Source of the DNA: Desmodesmus armatus
Taxonomy: Eukaryota; Chlorophyta; Chlorophyceae; Sphaeropleales; Scenedesmaceae
DNA length: 64,000 bases
Assembly (NCBI GenBank): GCA_007449985.2
Contig: VIIQ02000614.1
Coordinates: 124,001 to 188,000, forward strand
Direction of reading: 5' to 3'
In this document: positions 62,701 to 64,000 of the stretch, one piece after another
Layout: each line of letters begins with the position of its first letter
Numbering within the stretch: position 1 is the first letter of the stretch
Notes under the pieces: generated by a model
The model's database searches: none
Seen by the model: the letters and a program-made list of their open reading frames with translations, nothing else
What the model was told of the DNA's origin: nothing
Program-made: the position numbers and the translations under genes

Positions 62701-64000
62701 CAGCAGCGGCACGCGGAGACGCCACACCCAGCAGCAGCAGCAGCAGCAGCAGCAGCAAATCAAGCCGTGCCAAGCAGCTGCAGTACTTCTGGGAAGCCTT
62801 TCCTGCAGCAGATGGGTTGGTGGGGCCCAGCCCCCATGCAATCAGCAGGAAGGCAGGTGACTGGCAGAGCGATGCGCGAACCACCTACATGTTCACATAC
62901 ATGGATGCACAGGTATGGGTTGTGAGTTCAGCGCCCTATGGGTGCTGCTGGGGCTGAGCTGCTAGCATGCAGCGCTGCCGCAACTTGCTGATATGCACAG
63001 CCGGTCGTTCCACACCCGATTCTTTCTTCCCTTTGCCCAACTTGCCCCCCCCCCCTGTGGGAGGTGTCCTGACTGCCCCAATAGCGTCTTCCTCTGAAAA
63101 GGTCGATGCAATAACCACAAGAAGGCCAGACTGTCGTAGCAGTCAGCCAGACCATTCCATAGAGCCCACTCCTGCCAAAAGTTTGGGTGGGGAGGGCGCC
63201 CCTTGCTAGTAGCTAGGCACCCTATAGGGTGCTGGTGGCTCAGGGCTGCAGGCATGCAGCGGTGGTGCAGCTTGCTGAACTATACAGTCACAAGAGGTCC
63301 ATAATGTAGGCCCGTGGGGCAGGTTGTTCCCCGTTGCTGTGCTGTGATCGAACAATCGTGATCATCACTGCACTGAGTGCAGTGGGAGCTGTGCAGGAAG
63401 CCTACATCATGCATGTGCAGTGGCATTTGGTTTGTATCACGTAATGATGCCATTCTACAGTTGCTCCTGCCATGCCATGCCATGCCGTGCTGTGCTGTGC
63501 TGTGCTTTGACTGCCACCACAGCCGTGGCGGCCCAGCCTTGAGGAGTTGTTTGAGGACTACTGGGCCCTGATGCCAGCCTACCAGGGTGTTGAGGGGGGC
63601 CTGCAGCAGCTGGAGTTCATGCGGCTGCTGTTTGGTGTGTTCCCTACCTACAGGGACTCACCTCTGCAGCCAGGCTTTGACAGGTAAGGGAGGGGGGGTG
63701 GGGGAGGAATCCCTCTTGTGCTGTTGGCTCGCAGGCTAGCGCCGAGGTGGGGACCTTTTACACCATACCTGTACGATACTGTAACTTGCGTCCAGCCAGC
63801 GCTCCAGCTGGGGGACAACAAACAGCCAGGTCGAGGGGCCTCCGGCCTACTGAGTAAACCAGCAGCACTACTTGCGGGGGACCTGGGAGGAAAGGCAATG
63901 CACCACAACACTTCCAACCACGTCAACAAACTTCCTCCCAAACCCTTGCGGCTGATAACCTGGTCTCCCTTCCTGTCCCTTCCGCTCCCTTCCTCTGCCT
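59748..64000 (+). CDS. Lycopene beta/epsilon cyclase-like FAD protein (partial at both ends)
   Basis: Exons, phases consistent: 59748-59997, 60466-60756, 60966-61050, 61280-61338, 61584-61873, 62282-62361, 62653-62912, 63523-63683; it continues past the window. Early residues are Ser/Thr-rich (HHRSTSVTVHAATSSSN), like a chloroplast transit peptide. The FAD-binding start is DVVVAGGTLGVFVAVALAQR, with the acidic end VAVLERGKL, then EWNISRKELMELVE, NPVRVGFHG, DVLNLGVKPDKLV, LLLDCMGHASPVVRQLR, WGQKPDGVCLVVGGCARGF, QYFWEAFPA, TTYMFTYMDAQ and FPTYRDSPLQPGFDR. This motif series matches the plant 'lycopene beta/epsilon cyclase protein' family (Arabidopsis At2g32640), plastid FAD proteins of unclear substrate that are distinct from true LCYB/LCYE. 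A (CAG)n/Ser run (60549-60578) and Ala/Ser inserts are local. The intron at 59998 opens with about 90 bases of poly-G sequence. Confidence 0.82.

Noticed and set aside
1..64000. Bacterial-style operons, ribosome binding sites, tRNA or rRNA genes
   Set aside because: Genes are intron-split and monocistronic in appearance; no cloverleaf or rRNA-like segment was noticed.

Overview
The window looks like nuclear DNA of a green alga, probably chlorophycean. The genes are split into many short exons with clean GT/AG borders (acceptors usually end in gcag). CAG/GCT triplets are abundant and encode Gln, Ala and Ser runs. A fragment of chloroplast petA sits inside one intron, and gene families include plant-type proteins such as a lycopene-cyclase-like FAD protein. 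No rRNA, tRNA, CRISPR array or bacterial operon was seen. Splice models were built by hand from reading frame, splice sites and intron phase.

Left third (1-18.9 kb). A long minus-strand gene (13.1 kb to beyond the left edge) encodes a probable ciliary protein resembling the CFAP92/KIAA1257 family. One of its introns carries a complete DIRS-order tyrosine-recombinase retrotransposon (931-5198) in the opposite orientation. The element has gag-like, RT-RNase H and recombinase reading frames and split direct repeats of the A1...B1A2...B2 type. The repeat copies are identical, but the recombinase has an in-frame stop. To the right are the C-terminal part of a PIF1-like helicase (13.8-14.95 kb), decayed repeats of about 290 bp, a large foldback element (16.9-17.5 kb) and a 150-bp hairpin element.

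Middle (19-44 kb). A plus-strand gene (19.2-28.05 kb) encodes a Cys-rich protein with GCC2/GCC3 (ephrin-receptor-like) repeats, built as two tandem modules with a Lys-rich tail. It has one apparent single-base deletion. After it come four diverged copies of a 70-nt exon-like unit on the minus strand. Next is a large plus-strand gene (32.8-44.3 kb) for an ATAD2-like chromatin AAA ATPase, with an extended PHD finger in front of the AAA domain and a second, degenerate AAA-like region.

Right third (44-64 kb). A plus-strand gene encodes 3-hydroxyisobutyryl-CoA hydrolase (44.5-48.25 kb, 439 codons before the stop). It has both a mitochondrial-type N-terminus and a C-terminal SRL peroxisomal signal. 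A minus-strand Reeler plus cytochrome b561 protein (56.1-51.2 kb, 508 aa, 11 exons) follows, with the petA fragment in an intron. A minus-strand DTW-domain tRNA-uridine aminocarboxypropyltransferase (58.9-56.8 kb) faces away from a plus-strand lycopene beta/epsilon cyclase-like gene (59.7 kb to past the right edge).

A recurring oddity is that at least five introns in three genes contain a diverged copy of the edge of a neighbouring exon, usually 130-150 bp away (about 265 bp in one case). This suggests that local tandem duplication across exon-intron junctions has enlarged these introns. I found no clear new defence or metabolic system. The most notable items are the nested DIRS element, the exon-edge echoes, the repeated 70-nt exon units, the possibly dual-targeted hydrolase and the plastid insertion.
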